From NCBI GenBank assembly GCA_020226215.1, contig CM035233.1, forward strand, positions 33,874,027-33,938,026: 64,000 nt of DNA, in the 5' to 3' direction. Shown piece by piece: positions 36,745 to 50,632 of this stretch. Position numbers and translations under genes: made by a program. The notes under the pieces are model-generated. The model was not told where the DNA came from and searched no databases. It saw nothing but the letters and a program-made list of their open reading frames with translations. This stretch comes from Sindora glabra. Taxonomy: Eukaryota > Streptophyta > Magnoliopsida > Fabales > Fabaceae. How positions within the stretch are numbered: position 1 is the stretch's first letter; each line of letters begins with the position of its first letter.

Positions 36745-37205
36745 GCTATTACTAGAAGAGTATATCTTTGGGATATTTATAATGTTCTTTTAACATAAAA
36801 AAATAACAAAATGGTGTTCTAAAATGGAATAATGCGGGCAATTAATTGTGATAAATATCCAAATGATGTTCTCGAATGGAATACGTCCAATTTTAAAATT
36901 GTGATTCATCCAAACAAATTGCAAGTTATCGTTGTATTTAGTTTTTTTTTTTTTAAAGCATTTTATGAATCTTAATAATTTAAGAGTGGCAATCGAATTG
37001 TTGTCCTAATTGTTTCCTTGTTTTGACGATGGCAAAAGAAATGCTATTTTATTTCCCTCGTTTTGATTCGTTTATTATTTTAAAGATCTAGATCAATTCT
37101 TCAACCAATTAACTTCTTTTTCTTCTAATTATAAGATTATTTGATGATGACCATCAATACTTGAGTTTGGATGGTGAAACAAACCGAGGCAAGTTACAGA
37201 ACTTA
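36745..37205 (-). promoter_or_regulatory. Upstream region shared with BAHD1
   Basis: Block-wise similar to 28703-29095. It also holds a small internal duplication (aaatg(g/a)tgttct...aatggaata near 36809 and 36861). Similarity to copy 1 ends near 37205, where the CACTA-like relic begins. Confidence 0.55.
36774..36781 (-). promoter_or_regulatory. Putative TATA box of BAHD2
   Basis: TATAAATA on the minus strand, 50 bp upstream of the ATG at 36724, in the position equivalent to the weaker TTTAAATA of copy 1. Confidence 0.5.
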
Positions 37206-37249
37206 TTAAATACAAGTCACTATTGTATTAATTGCATACATAAAGAGAA

Positions 37250-37950
37250 GGCATATTATTTTAGGAAAAAAAAGTCACTTCAACACAGTCGCTAATAACC
37301 AGGACCAAAAAAATATGTTATAACATTGACTATTTCTTCCGAAAAAAATGTGTTTTCATTCAAAAATATTTTATTAATATTTTTTTACATTTCATGTCAA
37401 TTTTTTAATAAAAAATTGATAAGAAATATTTATGAAATATATATTTAACATCAATTTTTTACTTACCCATTCAAATATTTACAATAAAAATTAAATAAAT
37501 TCAACATCCCATAAGAAATATGCACTTTAAGTTAAAACTTTGAAAGGTAAAAATTTAATGCTTGATTTTTCATTTGAAGTAAATTTTATGTCATTTTTAT
37601 GTAATTTTTTGTGATCAATCTATTTACAAAATGCTAAAGGCATTTACTTTTCTAGAAATGTGAAAATAGCTATTTCATGAACTTTTTTTTTCATTTTTTC
37701 TCCATCTCTTATTGTTGATTAAGGACACTTTAGACCCTATTGGAACATTTTATTAAACATATAATAATTATTTAAAATTCAGATACAACATCAAAAGTTA
37801 TATAAAAGAAATACAAATAAAAATCTCTTAAAAATTTAGGTTAAAAAATTGAAGAAACGAAGAAGGTGAAGATTTGAGAAATAGAAGTAAGAAAGACACC
37901 TCTCTAATTTTATATTATTGGTATAAAATAAGACATTTACTTCATACTTA
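37250..37950 (-). mobile_element. Relic of the same CACTA-like family as 57856-59397
   Basis: The reverse complement aligns with 58570-59270. Shared tracts are tttttacctaaa, atttttatttgtatttcttttatataactttt, tccatgaaa/ttcatgaaa and a ttgacatgaaatgtaaaaaaatatt-like tract. One end may be catattattttaggaaa at 37250. The side with tandem subterminal repeats and the other terminus are missing. Confidence 0.6.
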
Positions 37951-38099
37951 ATAATAGTTGAAGGATTATTAGTAGTATTAGATTTCATATCAAATAGCAA
38001 AATGAAAAAAATTTAAAATTTATTTCAACCCTACCAAGAATCCATGTGAAGGATCATAAACTAGTATTAGATTTCATAACTTTATAGCATGATTTAAAT

Positions 38100-39693
38100 T
38101 ACTGCAAAAAAGTTTGGTTCTTATTATGTTTAAAATCACAAACATAGGTATGAACCACATCTACTTCTAATGAATAAAGAATCACCAATGTTCAAATGAA
38201 CCAATCACCAGCCCCAAGCAAACTAATTACAAATGCATAAATAGAAATGAACACGTTAACAAAGATTTCACATACACATAGGTTGGAATATGAATCACAA
38301 AAACAGTTTAAATGGCTAGGATCTCTATGGTATCCATATAAGCACTCAAATCTTTGATTAGTGTTGAATTGGATTACACTTTCTCTTAAGGTACTACTAG
38401 TTACTGGTTATCTAGTGTTGATTGCTTTCTTGATACATAATCATTTCTATCTTGGTATTTTTCTATCTCATAGATGAAATTGTAGGTTTTTTTTTTAAAT
38501 CTCATTGAGGTATTTTATCAAACCACTTAATAGATATCTCAACCAAATATTTACTTTTTAAAAGATTGGTTGATATTTGCTAGATATTATTATCTGAATG
38601 ATTTATTTTATCTTATAGATAAAATATCCTCTCAATCACCTAACCAAAACTACTTTAAGATAGAAGATAACTGAGCTTTGATTATTAACCAAGTCCAAAC
38701 ATGACTCTAGTTAGCAATTAGCCTATATCTAAGTGTCCTTTAGGTATAATCCAATCATACTTGCATCATTATTTAATGAAATTTAATCATATTAGGCTTA
38801 TCCCAATTAGGAACTTTAGTCTAACTAAGAGTTCTTAATTACATGATAAACCTAATATTTGATATGCTCTTTGTATGTAATCCTATAAGTTCTCATTATA
38901 TTAGTAATGATTTTAAAATCCTATTTTACTATCATAGATAGTAAGTGATATCTAATAATACATCACTATCATTTAATTAGTGAGAATATCAGTAATTCAA
39001 TATAACCTTTTATTGTCTAGTGTTCCATATAGGTTAATCCTTTGCATTTTAGATATCCAAATTGAACTCAAAGTGTGGAATTTGTCATCCTCTTTATAGT
39101 TTAATCTATGTGTTCCTTTCCTCCTACATAGGAAAGGAAAATCCTAGTCTAGATCACACATATGCCTCCATATGATTCATGCTATATCCCATCACCATCT
39201 TTTAGGATAACCTTATTATAGGTGGGATTAAATGATATCAAACTACATAACTTCTCATGTAAAGAACCATAGTAATTTTAAGTTAAAGAACCATCTATAT
39301 TATTGTTATTATGAGAACTACTTGTGACATTCATATAATGATTCATGTAATATTCTCATAGTAGTCAATCTAGTACATTTATTTTTTAACATGTACTTAT
39401 GAGTTAACTTGATATCTTATATTCATAACCATGGTCATCAATCAATATATATATTAGTCTCAATGTATTATTATTATCATCATCATCACCCTAATTTATA
39501 GTAATACTTAACTAGGGACCTTTTAGGAATAATATTAATTATTTTAGAGACAATTACTATATTTATTTATATTATGTAAATATAATATTAAATATAATAA
39601 TCAATTGAAATGCTTTTATATATAAATAAAATTTAATACAATGTATGTAAATATAATTACTCTATGATTGGCTTACTAGAGCATACACTAACA
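38100..39693 (-). mobile_element. LTR related to the 2845-4516 solo LTR, reverse orientation
   Basis: Read on the minus strand, it starts TGTTAGTGTATG at 39693 and follows the order of the 2.8-kb LTR: ccaatcat, ccctagttaagtatta, aataatacattgagacta, tgatatcaagt, actatgagaatatt, tctctatggtatcc. The distal (3') end near 38100 is blurred. No TSD was established. Clearly older than the 2.8-kb copy. Confidence 0.7.
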
Positions 39694-42451
39694 AGTAGCT
39701 ATCATCATATTCTAACCTTGGGCACATCACCAATGTAAACCTCACATTCTAATAATATAGACTTTGACTTAATAGGAAGTCTTATATTTCTATAAAAAAT
39801 AACATTCATTATGACTTTTAAAATAAAAGAAATAAAGTTTCCTCTATTTTCATATACTTCTAGTATCTAAAGGATCAATATGTCCTAAAATGAGAAACTT
39901 ATGACTCAAAAGATGAAATGCCAAAGACCATGCATAAAAAAATTAAATTAACATAACAACCACATGGACCAAGATACATTTAAGTTCTACTCTAACTATT
40001 AAATTCTCTTGCCATGGTGTCTTTAATCACCATAAAAATAGCAAAAACTATGCTAGTTTAGCTTTGCCCTAAAAATATTGGAAATGAAAGAAGTGAGTTA
40101 ATGAGAATTCAATGAGTGAATTTCTACTAAAATTTGCAATAGTAATTATGAATATACAAATAATTAAAGAAAACTAAAATAACATGATTAAGGAAACTAG
40201 GTCACCTCTTAAACTTGCTAGCTTAGGACATTTAGTATACTTACCTTATATTTTGATATTTATTTATTTCAACCATTACTCTTGTTTGGCTATGAATTCA
40301 TCAAGAGATTTACACAAGCTTAATAAAACCACTACACTAGATTTATACATACATATGCACAAGGAAACTCTTTATAAGCATATATACATAAGCATTTTCA
40401 AATAAGACTATCTCACATTAGTCAAGTCATATTTCTATGAATACCAATCAATATTTTCATAAATTTATATGCATATGCCTATACATTCACCCATTTCTAT
40501 GAGAATGCAAGACATTAAATAGTATAAAAGCAACTAATAATAATGTAAAGAACATAATAAGCTTCTTTATGACACCCAATTAACCTTATACCATTCACAA
40601 ATCTATCCTTATCCCTCTAGGATGAGCTTTATACCCTTCACAAATCAATACTAGATCTAGTGTTCATATATCATATCACCCTTATTGCAATTCACATTTG
40701 AAAATGGACATCCATTTGATATCAAATTTCATACAGTGCATCATATTTCACAACTCATCACAACAATTCATTTTCAAATATAAGAACAATAATATCATAT
40801 AACAAATCACCATGCCTCCTATTGGCCTTAAATATGTACTTAATGACAATCATCTGCTTTATATATAAACATTGAAATTATATATCATAAAATAAATAAC
40901 ATCATTACCATGCTTTCATTGCATGGCCAAAAATATCTATTTAATAACAACCAGTCCTAACTATATAAGTGTTGTAAATCCACATCATGGAATAATTAGC
41001 AATATTAGTATGTATCAAATGCATAACCCCAAAGCCTTTTTAACATAAATTCATATGATACACAAACACACACATATTCCATTATGTTTGTCATGCAAAA
41101 TAAATCCATCACATTAAATATAAGATCAATATATTAATATAAAAACAATCCTATAATTATAAATAGGTATGTACACATGGATATAAAAATATATAATCAT
41201 ACATATATTTGCATTTATATAGGAATATAGAGTTCAAAGATATCAAACTAACGTAAGTTATGTGCTCATCTTTAAATGTCATTTTCTTCTTAGGATTCTA
41301 AAATATCTAAGTTTGTTAACTTATGAGATGCCTATCCATCTATAAAAGAAAACCATGAATAAACTCAAACTAATAATTCCTTTTCCCATAATCAGTTCAT
41401 CTAAATATAAAAGATCCAACTCTAATAGGCTAAACCATAAATTCCTTTATTTTACTAAAATTATTTTCAAAAATTAGAAACTTTGATTAGGGTTAAGGTT
41501 CATGAATCAAGCCTTAAAACATATAAAAAAACATTAGATTTTATGTTTTGGATTAACTCACCTTCTTTTATGGAGTTTACCTTTAATTCAATAGCAAGCA
41601 AAATGTAGTAAATCTCTAAAAATGAAGGAGGGTTAAATGGCCCTTATTTTGACTATTTTCCTATGGTGGATCCATGACTCTTTCTTGATGTTAATGGCTA
41701 CTAGCTAAATAGAAAGATCATAGAAGGTTGTTGACAATAACTAGAAATAGTGCTAGGTTAAGAGAAAGAGAGATAATAGAGAAGGAGAAGGAAAAGTAGG
41801 AAAAAGAGGAAATGAGAGAGAGAGAGAAGAAGCCTAAGATTGTTACTAAAAAAAGGTAAGGGAGATAGTCCTATGCTTTGGATGTAACTTAATCCATTAG
41901 CCCTTCAATCTTATCACCTATTTGGAATAATATCAAATTAAGGAAAAAGTTAAAGTGTGATAAGTGTAAGATGATTGTAGGTGGAAGCTAATCTTAGCCA
42001 TTCATCTTCATAAGAATCCTTTTTTTTCCTATCAAATCACAATCACTCATCCCTATTTTCACTACTTTTAATTTCCTTTTTCCTCTCCTGTAATTACTAA
42101 AATGACTCAATAAACTTAAGGGCTTAAAATGAATGTCCCAAAAATTTTATAAATTTTTTAATATAATAAATCATAAATCCTAAATATCCTTAATTCTTAT
42201 TAAAGAATATCATAAAAGTCACTCAAGAGAACTTTAGCTAACACATTAGTTAAATAACTATAATTATAATATCATTTAATAAAATCAAATGCATAGGTTT
42301 TATGCACAAGGTTAGATGAATAGTAATTAAAAAAATTGGATATACAAGTAATTATTTTATTTTAAAAATTATCAAAATGGGATAATTTAAGTAATATAAG
42401 TTGATTCAAAATAAGTACTTTGGACTTCTTAGATATAGGTCATGTGTTACA
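39694..42451 (-). mobile_element. 3' LTR region of a Ty3/gypsy element
   Basis: On the minus strand an LTR-like start TGTAACACATGACC lies at 42451, directly after a polypurine tract, as in plant Ty3/gypsy (Tekay/Del-like) elements. The DNA to its left is non-coding LTR-style sequence with a purine-rich tract (41750-41850). The other LTR boundary is not resolved; it lies at or above 39694. Confidence 0.5.
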
Positions 42452-42469
42452 AATTCTCCTCCTTAAAAG
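42452..42469 (-). other. Polypurine tract of the gypsy element
   Basis: Minus strand CTTTTAAGGAGGAGAATT immediately upstream of TGTAACAC. It is the typical plus-strand priming site placed just before a gypsy 3' LTR. Confidence 0.6.
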
Positions 42470-43600
42470 AATTAGTCCTTGAATTCCACAAGTATCATGT
42501 TAGGAAAGAAAAATAAAAGTTATTGAATAGTTAGGGTAATAAATTATGGACACCATAAGATATATTTGGAAAAGAGATCATATAGAATAGGGGTATACTA
42601 TATATAGTTAAACAAGATTGCTACTCCATCCTAGGTTGTAACTAGATTCTTATTTCTATTCACATGCCTCACATGTTTACAATTCCTCAAATTTGGGAAT
42701 TTCATAAACTTTATGCATTAAAAACCTTCATAAGATTCTTTCCTTATCTTGCTACTTATTATCACAATCAACTATACTAGCCATCCTTCTTACAATAATT
42801 AATCCTATTCTATCCTTATTATCTTAAACATGACATACATATTATATACTAAATGAAAATAAATAAGGTCACAAGCAAATCCTTTACTTCCTTAAAGCTA
42901 CTTTTTTTGAGTATATTTCTAATAAAACTAATTGCGTCCGAAGTTTACTTATGAAATAATTAAAACATTATAGTTTCTATATTAATCATTTTCAATCAAA
43001 TTATCCTTTCAATCCAAATTATTTAAACTTTACACTATCATTATTTTATATCAATCTTTACCACGAAGATTAAATGTCTAACCTTATCATAATTTGAAAG
43101 TAACTTCATTTACTGCTATTCTCATGCTCTCTTACTTCAAAACGTCAACCCTTGGTACACTTATCATTTCTTATACAGACGTTCCAAGTTTACTTTTATG
43201 TTAAAGCTAATTTATTTGCATAGTTTGCTTCCAATTACATGCTAAGTCATTTTTAAAATTATAAGTGTCTATTTTGTCATACATAGTTACTTTGCATTTC
43301 TATTGGCCACAAGCTTCAACAAATTAAAGAATGGGGAGATAAAAGTAAACAAACTTAAAAGAATGAAGGTTTGTGCAATAGATTTAGTGGCTAGTTAATA
43401 ATTATTCAATAATGGCCATGGATATCAATGTCTACCTCTCGCATAACAATCTACCATAATATTCTAGTTTTAATGAGTCAAATATCATTATATATATTTG
43501 ATTGCAACAAAATAATATTATAAATTTATTCTATTAACTATAACAAAATAGAAAAAAATTATAATATTAAATTAATTATACAACTATATATCAAATACAC
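42470..43600. other. Degraded internal gypsy or unrelated AT-rich DNA
   Basis: Should hold pol C-terminal sequence if the gypsy element were intact, but no domain is recognisable on either strand. Confidence 0.4.
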
Positions 43601-46020
43601 GATATTATGATATATTATTTTTTTTATTATTCTACTCTATACAATTATATTTACCTATCATATCCAATCTTATGTTATATCAACATTTCATCCAAAGGTG
43701 TGTTTTGCTTCCCTTGGATGGAGAAAATAAGTATGTTTATTAGATTTGTAACTTTAGTTAAAAATAAAAAAGTTCCACACTTTTTTTTTACCAATAATTA
43801 TAATGTATTTTTATAAAAATCATAAACTTTAAAAAATTATTTATTATAACTTTAATAGATGAAATTGAAAATTTTATGAATTTATTTTATGTAAAATTTG
43901 TTTAAAATAATAATAATAACTTAAAAAATTTGAAAACATATTTTTATTTTTTTTTGTAAAAGTTACAAGTTTTTATTAAAACTTTCAAAAATAAAATTAT
44001 GTATGTATGGAAGTATTATCCTATTTTTAAAGATCTAGATTTATTGTTTAACTAGCTCTTTTTTTTTCTTTTTTGTCCTTTGTGGGTGAAAATCAATTGA
44101 CATTATTTTAAACTTACACCAAATATACATAATTCATTTGGCATTCATCTAATGAGTACAATACATTTAAATTAATATCAATGTACTAATTTTAATGACG
44201 GGAGAGAATTAGTATGAGACTTATTTGATTACTTTCTCTCTTTCTCATAATATTTTTTTCTTTCCTATCTATTTTAAATTGTTAGACAAAATTATTTAAA
44301 TTACAAATATTTACATTTAGAATCAATTGAATCTTATTATGAATTAATAATTAATAAATATTTTAATATATGATAAATTTAGATAAAATATTCATTGAAA
44401 ACTTATTAGAATATTGGTTGTCAATTTAAAATTATTTTGCAAATAGGAAGTTTGTTGTACAGTATAAAACTTATTACACATTTTTTGTGGAAAAATTGCT
44501 AACTTTATTTTAATACAATTAAGTTAATAGTTTTATTTTGATTTATGTATTGTGTAAAATTTATATCAATTTCTCAATTCTAAAGTTTAAATAAAATTTA
44601 TAATATATAATGAATAGTCATTGCTATTTCAATTACTATAAATAAAAAAATTCATATCAGTTCTTTTTTCTTATATAAAAAAAAAGAAAAATTAATCCTC
44701 ATATGTTATCTTACAGTTATAACCTTATTAAAATTATTCTTACAATTTGTTATTACAAAAAATGTATATAATTCTTTGTATTTTAGTATAATAATTAAAT
44801 TAGATTATTATTTATATATTTATCATAAATTAAAATTAAAAAAATATTTTTAATAATAAATTAAATTTAATCTAATCATAAATTTTTGTAATTTAAAACA
44901 CTTTTAGGTGATAGTCTAAAGTTAATTCTTATAAAGTTAGAGAGAAAAGAAAAAATATTATAAAAGAGAGAAAATAATTAAGTTTTATATTAATTCTCTC
45001 TCTTCATTAAAGTTGGTAGGTGGCCATTAATTTAAATATATTGCAGCCATTAAATGAATGTCAAATCAATAGTGTAAATTTGATGTAAGTGGTATAAGTT
45101 TAAAGTGGTATTAATTGATCCTTATCTTTTGTTTTAATACTCTTTTGTAATTTGTGCTTTGGATCAAACCTTGGGCTTCGGTATATGCACAAACAAATCT
45201 CCAAAGGACTAAAATAGTGAACTTGAAAACGGCCGAGTAAATTCCTACAAAGGTTCATTTCCTGATATGGGCTCCTTTACTTGGGCTGTAGGCACCAGAT
45301 CTCATAATTTCTGGAGGATGAAATTTAGGGAAGCAGTGCGGTAATGCTATGATCTCTCGACAGCACCTCCACTCGGATACGGTAATATTTGGATATCATG
45401 ATTGAATGAGAACTAAAATTTAGAAGATTGTTTCATGATTTCTGAATAATATTATTTGCACTCTTATTTCCTTACTCTTATATCACTTTCTCCTTTATAT
45501 GAAGAAAAAATGGGCTGATTTAAGTCTGAAAGGTCTTTTGTATATTTAATAAGAAGTTTTATACTTTTTATGAATAATCTTGTATGGTTTCTCTATAAAA
45601 TTGTAAAATTTTTAAGTACATTTTTGTTATAGCTTTCATAAATGAATTATAATTTTTTAAGTATTTACTGCATATAAATTTATAATATTTTAAGATAATT
45701 TATGATTTTTTTATTAAAAATGACAATTTTTTTAAAACTTAAAAATTGTTTTATAGGAAGTATGAATTTTTAAAGATTTGGATCTGTTGTTCAACTAATC
45801 TATAATTTGTTTCAATATCATTTCAGAATTTGTGCTTTGGTCAAGCCTTGGGCTTTGTGACATAAAAAACGCTAACCCATTAAAAACTCAACTGAAAAAC
45901 GACAAATTCATAACAAGGTACATTGTGACATGGGCTTTGTTTCTTGGCCCAAACTTACCGTCGGCCTGTAGGCACCAGAGGGCTTACAACTTGGGCGGTG
46001 AGATCTACGGAGTCATACTC
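43601..46020. repeat. AT-rich region with diverged direct duplications
   Basis: The segment aatttgtgctttggNtcaa-ccttgggctt recurs at 45149 and 45827, followed in both by gggct and ctgtaggcaccaga. The segment tttttaaagatctagat-ttgtttaacta occurs near 44024 and 45766. The 195-bp open frame at 45832-46026 lies inside the second copy and shows no recognisable domain. Confidence 0.6.
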
Positions 46021-46564
46021 TTTTAAAATGCAATATTTATTTGAGAGAGCGAGCAAATTGAAATATGATAATTTTTTATAAAAAAAATAGAAAGAGTGGA
46101 TAACTATAAATTTAAAAATCACTTTCTTTAATTGATTGTTATTTATTAAAATTTAAATCATTGATATTCATAATATTTCACTTTATTTTTTATAATGTAT
46201 CTTCCACTTTTGGGAAGATAAATTTCATGAGAGAAAGAGAGTGAGAAGTGAGAGAAAAATAACAAGAGAGGGTATATCAACTAAAAGTGCAATTTTAGTT
46301 CTACATTTTACATTCTTACGATGAAACTTTAAAGCAGAGCTAGATAAGAAAATTTTAAATCACAAAAAATCAATCGAATTAAATTACAGTTAGGTAGTAA
46401 AAAATGATTCAAAATTTAAAACTTATTTGGATGAAATAATAATATAAAATTATACAATCATGTGTTTATTATTATATATATAATTAAAAAAAATTATTTA
46501 GACAAATTCACTTTTAGATAGTATTTGATTCTTGAAATTTGATATTTCCTAAAACAATAGTAAG

Positions 46565-46850
46565 TAATAATGATCAACAATCACAAGTGATGATAAAAAA
46601 CAGAAGTTGACAACTAAATATTAATGATAATGGGTAGTAATGGGTTATGGTCAATGATAGTAGGTAGTAGTGATTATAATTAATTATAATGGATAATGAA
46701 TAGTAGTGGTTAATGGTAATAAGTAACAGTGAGTGAGGAATAGCAGTAGATGGTGGTCAATGAAGGAGGTGTTAGTGGGAGATGGTGAATGATGAGCTAG
46801 TGCCTAACTATGATCAATGATAATGGATGGTAGTGAGTAGTTGTCAACTA
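46565..46850. repeat. Degenerate purine-rich minisatellite (GRTARTGG-like)
   Basis: Many imperfect copies of gataatggg, ggtagtaatgg, gtagtgg and similar motifs on the plus strand give strong strand asymmetry, ending in an inverted ccactattcacc tract. Confidence 0.65.
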
Positions 46851-48035
46851 TCAATTCTCAACCCACTATTCACCAATGTCTCTATTTGGCATGAGTTGTT
46901 GATAGTTAATGAGTTAATTATAATTGATGAATTAATTTATAGTTGTAAAATGATATAAAATGATATGCTATATAAATAGATATATAAATTAAACCAATTT
47001 ATATTTATTTTGAGAATAAATTATTTTAATACAATTAAAATATTCAAAATAAGATAAAATTATCAAATATTTAATTAATTATATATTTAACATTACATGT
47101 TTATTTATTATTTAAAATAATAATATGATAACCTAAAATTTAATTAATTATATTTTATGGCATCATATCAATTTAATTATTCACTTTTCACTTATTTATA
47201 TTAAACTAATGAGAATATATATTAGATATTTATTAATATGATTCAGATATAGGTTATCATTTAATTGAAAGAAAAAGGGTAAATTTGAAAAGAATTCTAA
47301 AAAACTATTAGCTTTTAAAATATAAACTACCTTGTGAAATTTATCAAATGAGATCTTAATTTTTCAAATAAGTTTATACATAAAATATCTTTAGATATTA
47401 ACTTATAATTTATTAATTAAGTTATTATTACAAGTTAGCTTATTTATTGAGTTAAACACACACAATATGTTCTCACTTTATTTCATAATGTCATTGTTTG
47501 AGTTAAGGTAAAAAGAGAGAAAAAACTTATTCTTATCCTATTAACTCATATCTAGAGGGAAATGATAATTTTATCATATGCTAATAGAATAAAATGACTC
47601 AATTTGACTAATGTATCTTTTTCAATCGGTGTGCTACACATGTGCTAAAACTAGATAACACATTATAGTCAACCTTCTCTTATGCTATGCTCTAAATAGC
47701 TGACTCTTAGACTATGTTTGTATTGAATAGAAATTTTCAAAAGAAAATTTCAATTTAAGGTAAACGTAATTTAAAATATCTTAGTCATTTATATTTTTGA
47801 AATATTTTTTTCCCATAATCTCCATGCTTATTTATTTATTTTTTTACTATTATATGATCTTTTTTCCCTAAATATATTATCTTTTGGTAATATAGAATAA
47901 ATATTACATGATTTAGTTACAAGTCTAATAATAATTATAGGTTTGTAATAACAGCAAGTTCATTTTTGTTTTGATAAAATCTTCAAGTTGATAATTAATA
48001 TAATTATTGTATATATATAATACTTGGACTTTGTA

Positions 48036-48036
<1 letters not shown>

Positions 48037-48062
<26 letters not shown>
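48037..48062. repeat. (TA)n microsatellite
   Basis: Uninterrupted TA run of about 26 bp. Confidence 0.9.
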
Positions 48063-48067
<5 letters not shown>

Positions 48068-50203
48068 ACCCCAAATCTATAAACTTTATGTGATATCTTG
48101 ATGTTGATAATTTAATAGTCATATATGATAATAATTAATAATGCTTAACTATAAGATAATCAAATTCTCATTCTATAAAAGGGCTTAAACATGAATAAGC
48201 TGAATGACTATAACAAGATTGAATTGAAAAAAAAATTAGTATATTTAAACTAATGTTAACCACCCAAGAATAATATAAGCCAAATTTAATGATTAAAACC
48301 ATTTTTAATATTTAAATCTATTAAAGTCGAGTTACGTAAATGAAAAAAGTGAAAAAATTAATTTGATTAAAAAAATTTATTTAAATCACACTTAACCAAA
48401 CTCTTCCCACTCCTGTTTTAAAGTCTCTCTGTCATAGATTGTAGAATTTATAATTTTATGAACTCTACTACTTCTCTATTAGGAGTAGAGTATGACACAC
48501 TTTTAAAATTGGAATCCTTAAGAAGTTAATGGTTTAGAAGTGAGATAGATTATTCTCCATTCTAAAGTCAGGATATACTATGGTCTGTTTGGAGATTTAT
48601 GATAATATTTACCTATTATTGTGAAACCCTTGAAAGTGCGGAATATAAATTTCGAATCCAAGATATGAGGGATGGAAGAAAACGAATTTTACCGTTTGAG
48701 TAAAAAACAAGGGAATTGGCAAAAGTTTTTCTCAATCATTTTAATCGGTTTAGTTCGGTTCATTCAACGCCTACGCTTGCCACAGCTTAATTAAATTCGT
48801 CTCACTTGTAAAAATTATGTTAAGGGGAACTGGACTAAATTAAAGGTTTGTTTGGAAGAGGAGGATGGGATATTGGGGGGGGGGAATTACAATGTTATCT
48901 TTTACTTTATTCCATTTTTACATCCTTTTCTTTTTTCCCTTTCCCATTTAATTTTAATAGACCATAAATGAATCATATATAGCGTGTCACTGACATTTGT
49001 CTTAAAGTATGCTTGTCAAGTAATGTTACTTTCGTGCAGTCACTTATATCCTATAATTAACAAAATAGTAATATTAAAGTGAGAGAAAACAATTTTTATT
49101 AATATAATTAATATTTATTTGGAGAAAAATATATTGAGTTATATAAAAATCATACTAACCTTCTTTTTTATTTGAAATCCTACATTTTACTCTAATTAAG
49201 CATATTTCATTAGAAATATAATGGAATATTTCCTCTAAATATATAATTGTTAAGTCAAAATTAAGAATTTTAAAGTTAAATAATGTTTAATTACTACATT
49301 ACCTCCAAAATTTATGCAATCTAATTAGAAATTAATACAAAATACATGTAATTATTTTCTTCTCTCTTTCATTTTAAACAAGAAAATTTGAAGGAAAAAA
49401 AAATCAGTTTCATTGATGAAATAAAATTAAGGGTTAAGGTGATATTTCAATTCTTCAATGTACTCTTTTTTTAACTTCTCAATTTGTTATATTTTATTTA
49501 TCATAATTAAGCTAGAATTATTTGGTTCACTGTACAAATTTTTAAAATCAGCTGCTAATTTTTCGGCTCATTTGTTAAACGTACAGTTCATTTTATTTAC
49601 TTAGGTGCGAACAAAAGGTTTTTAAGTTTTCTTTTTTTTTTTTTGTATGAGTTCCATTTTCCTAATTTTTTTATACATGAATAAATTTTTTTTGGATTTA
49701 TTTTTAAGATATGAGCTCCTTTTTTTGTACGGTAAAACTATTATTTTGTCATCAAGTCATTTTCATGATTTTTCCCACCTAATAAAGTTAAATAATGAAA
49801 AAAAATTGCTCCCAAACACCGTCTTTGGTCTCTATTATTTTTCACCCGAAATGTTGAATTTAGCATATAGAACAATTTTTATAATTTTAAATTTTGTTAC
49901 ACCAATGGGAGATTTTTATTGGGCAATTGTGTTGTGCCGAAACGAACAGATCTAAATGCCTCTTAACCTTATATTAATATATGATAGTATATAAAGTATT
50001 ATTTTTATAATGTATTAGTTTGATGTTTTATGCAACTCACAAAATTGATACGGGCAAGTACTGGATGTAACAAAATCAAACCCTGTTCAAGTTTGAAGTT
50101 TCTCATGTTCAACCTTCACCATACGTAGCATATCAACATCTTCAAGCTAGTTAGGTCCTGCAGTAGGTCCTTCTTCATTTACCTATTAGGTCTTCTTAGT
50201 GAT

Positions 50204-50204
<1 letters not shown>

Positions 50205-50246
<42 letters not shown>
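50205..50246. repeat. (TA)n microsatellite
   Basis: Uninterrupted TA run of about 42 bp. Confidence 0.9.
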
Positions 50247-50249
<3 letters not shown>

Positions 50250-50632
50250 AATTATATCAAAAAATGCTATGATTCTGAATAGTAATCACACTTGGTGATT
50301 GTGTTGCGATTAATAAAATGGCAGTGATAAATAATTATAAAAATATATTATTGTTGTAAAATAAGATTGAGAAAAAAACATAACTGAGAAATTTAATGTA
50401 GCAACAATATTGCGGCGGCGAATTTTTGTTTGGGGAAGTTAGCGGTGATGGACTTGTAAGGAAGCACACTAAAATTTTGAAGGGTTTATTGGGATACAGA
50501 TAAATTGAAAAAAAAAGAAAAAGAAAAATCTATAACTCAGCAAACAAACTTCATAAAACTATGAACAAACATCAGACCTAAAGTAGCAACCAAATGAAAA
50601 AGCTATGCTTAAAAGCGACAAAACAATGAGCA

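Larger units (their letters stand above)
46851..50600. other. AT-rich gene-free DNA
   Basis: (TA)n runs at 48037-48062 and 50205-50246 and a G10 run at 48875-48884. A 102-codon open frame at 49647-49955 has no recognisable motif. A GC-richer patch at 48640-48800 is unassigned. Confidence 0.55.

Noticed and set aside
36231..36755. Plus-strand open frames opposite BAHD2
   Set aside because: Antisense shadows of the BAHD2 N-terminal half.
47925..48122. Short minus-strand frame
   Set aside because: Mostly encoded by a (TA)n microsatellite.
49647..49955. 102-codon plus-strand open frame
   Set aside because: Phe/Leu/Ile-rich from T-rich DNA; starts in a poly-T run and shows no recognisable domain.
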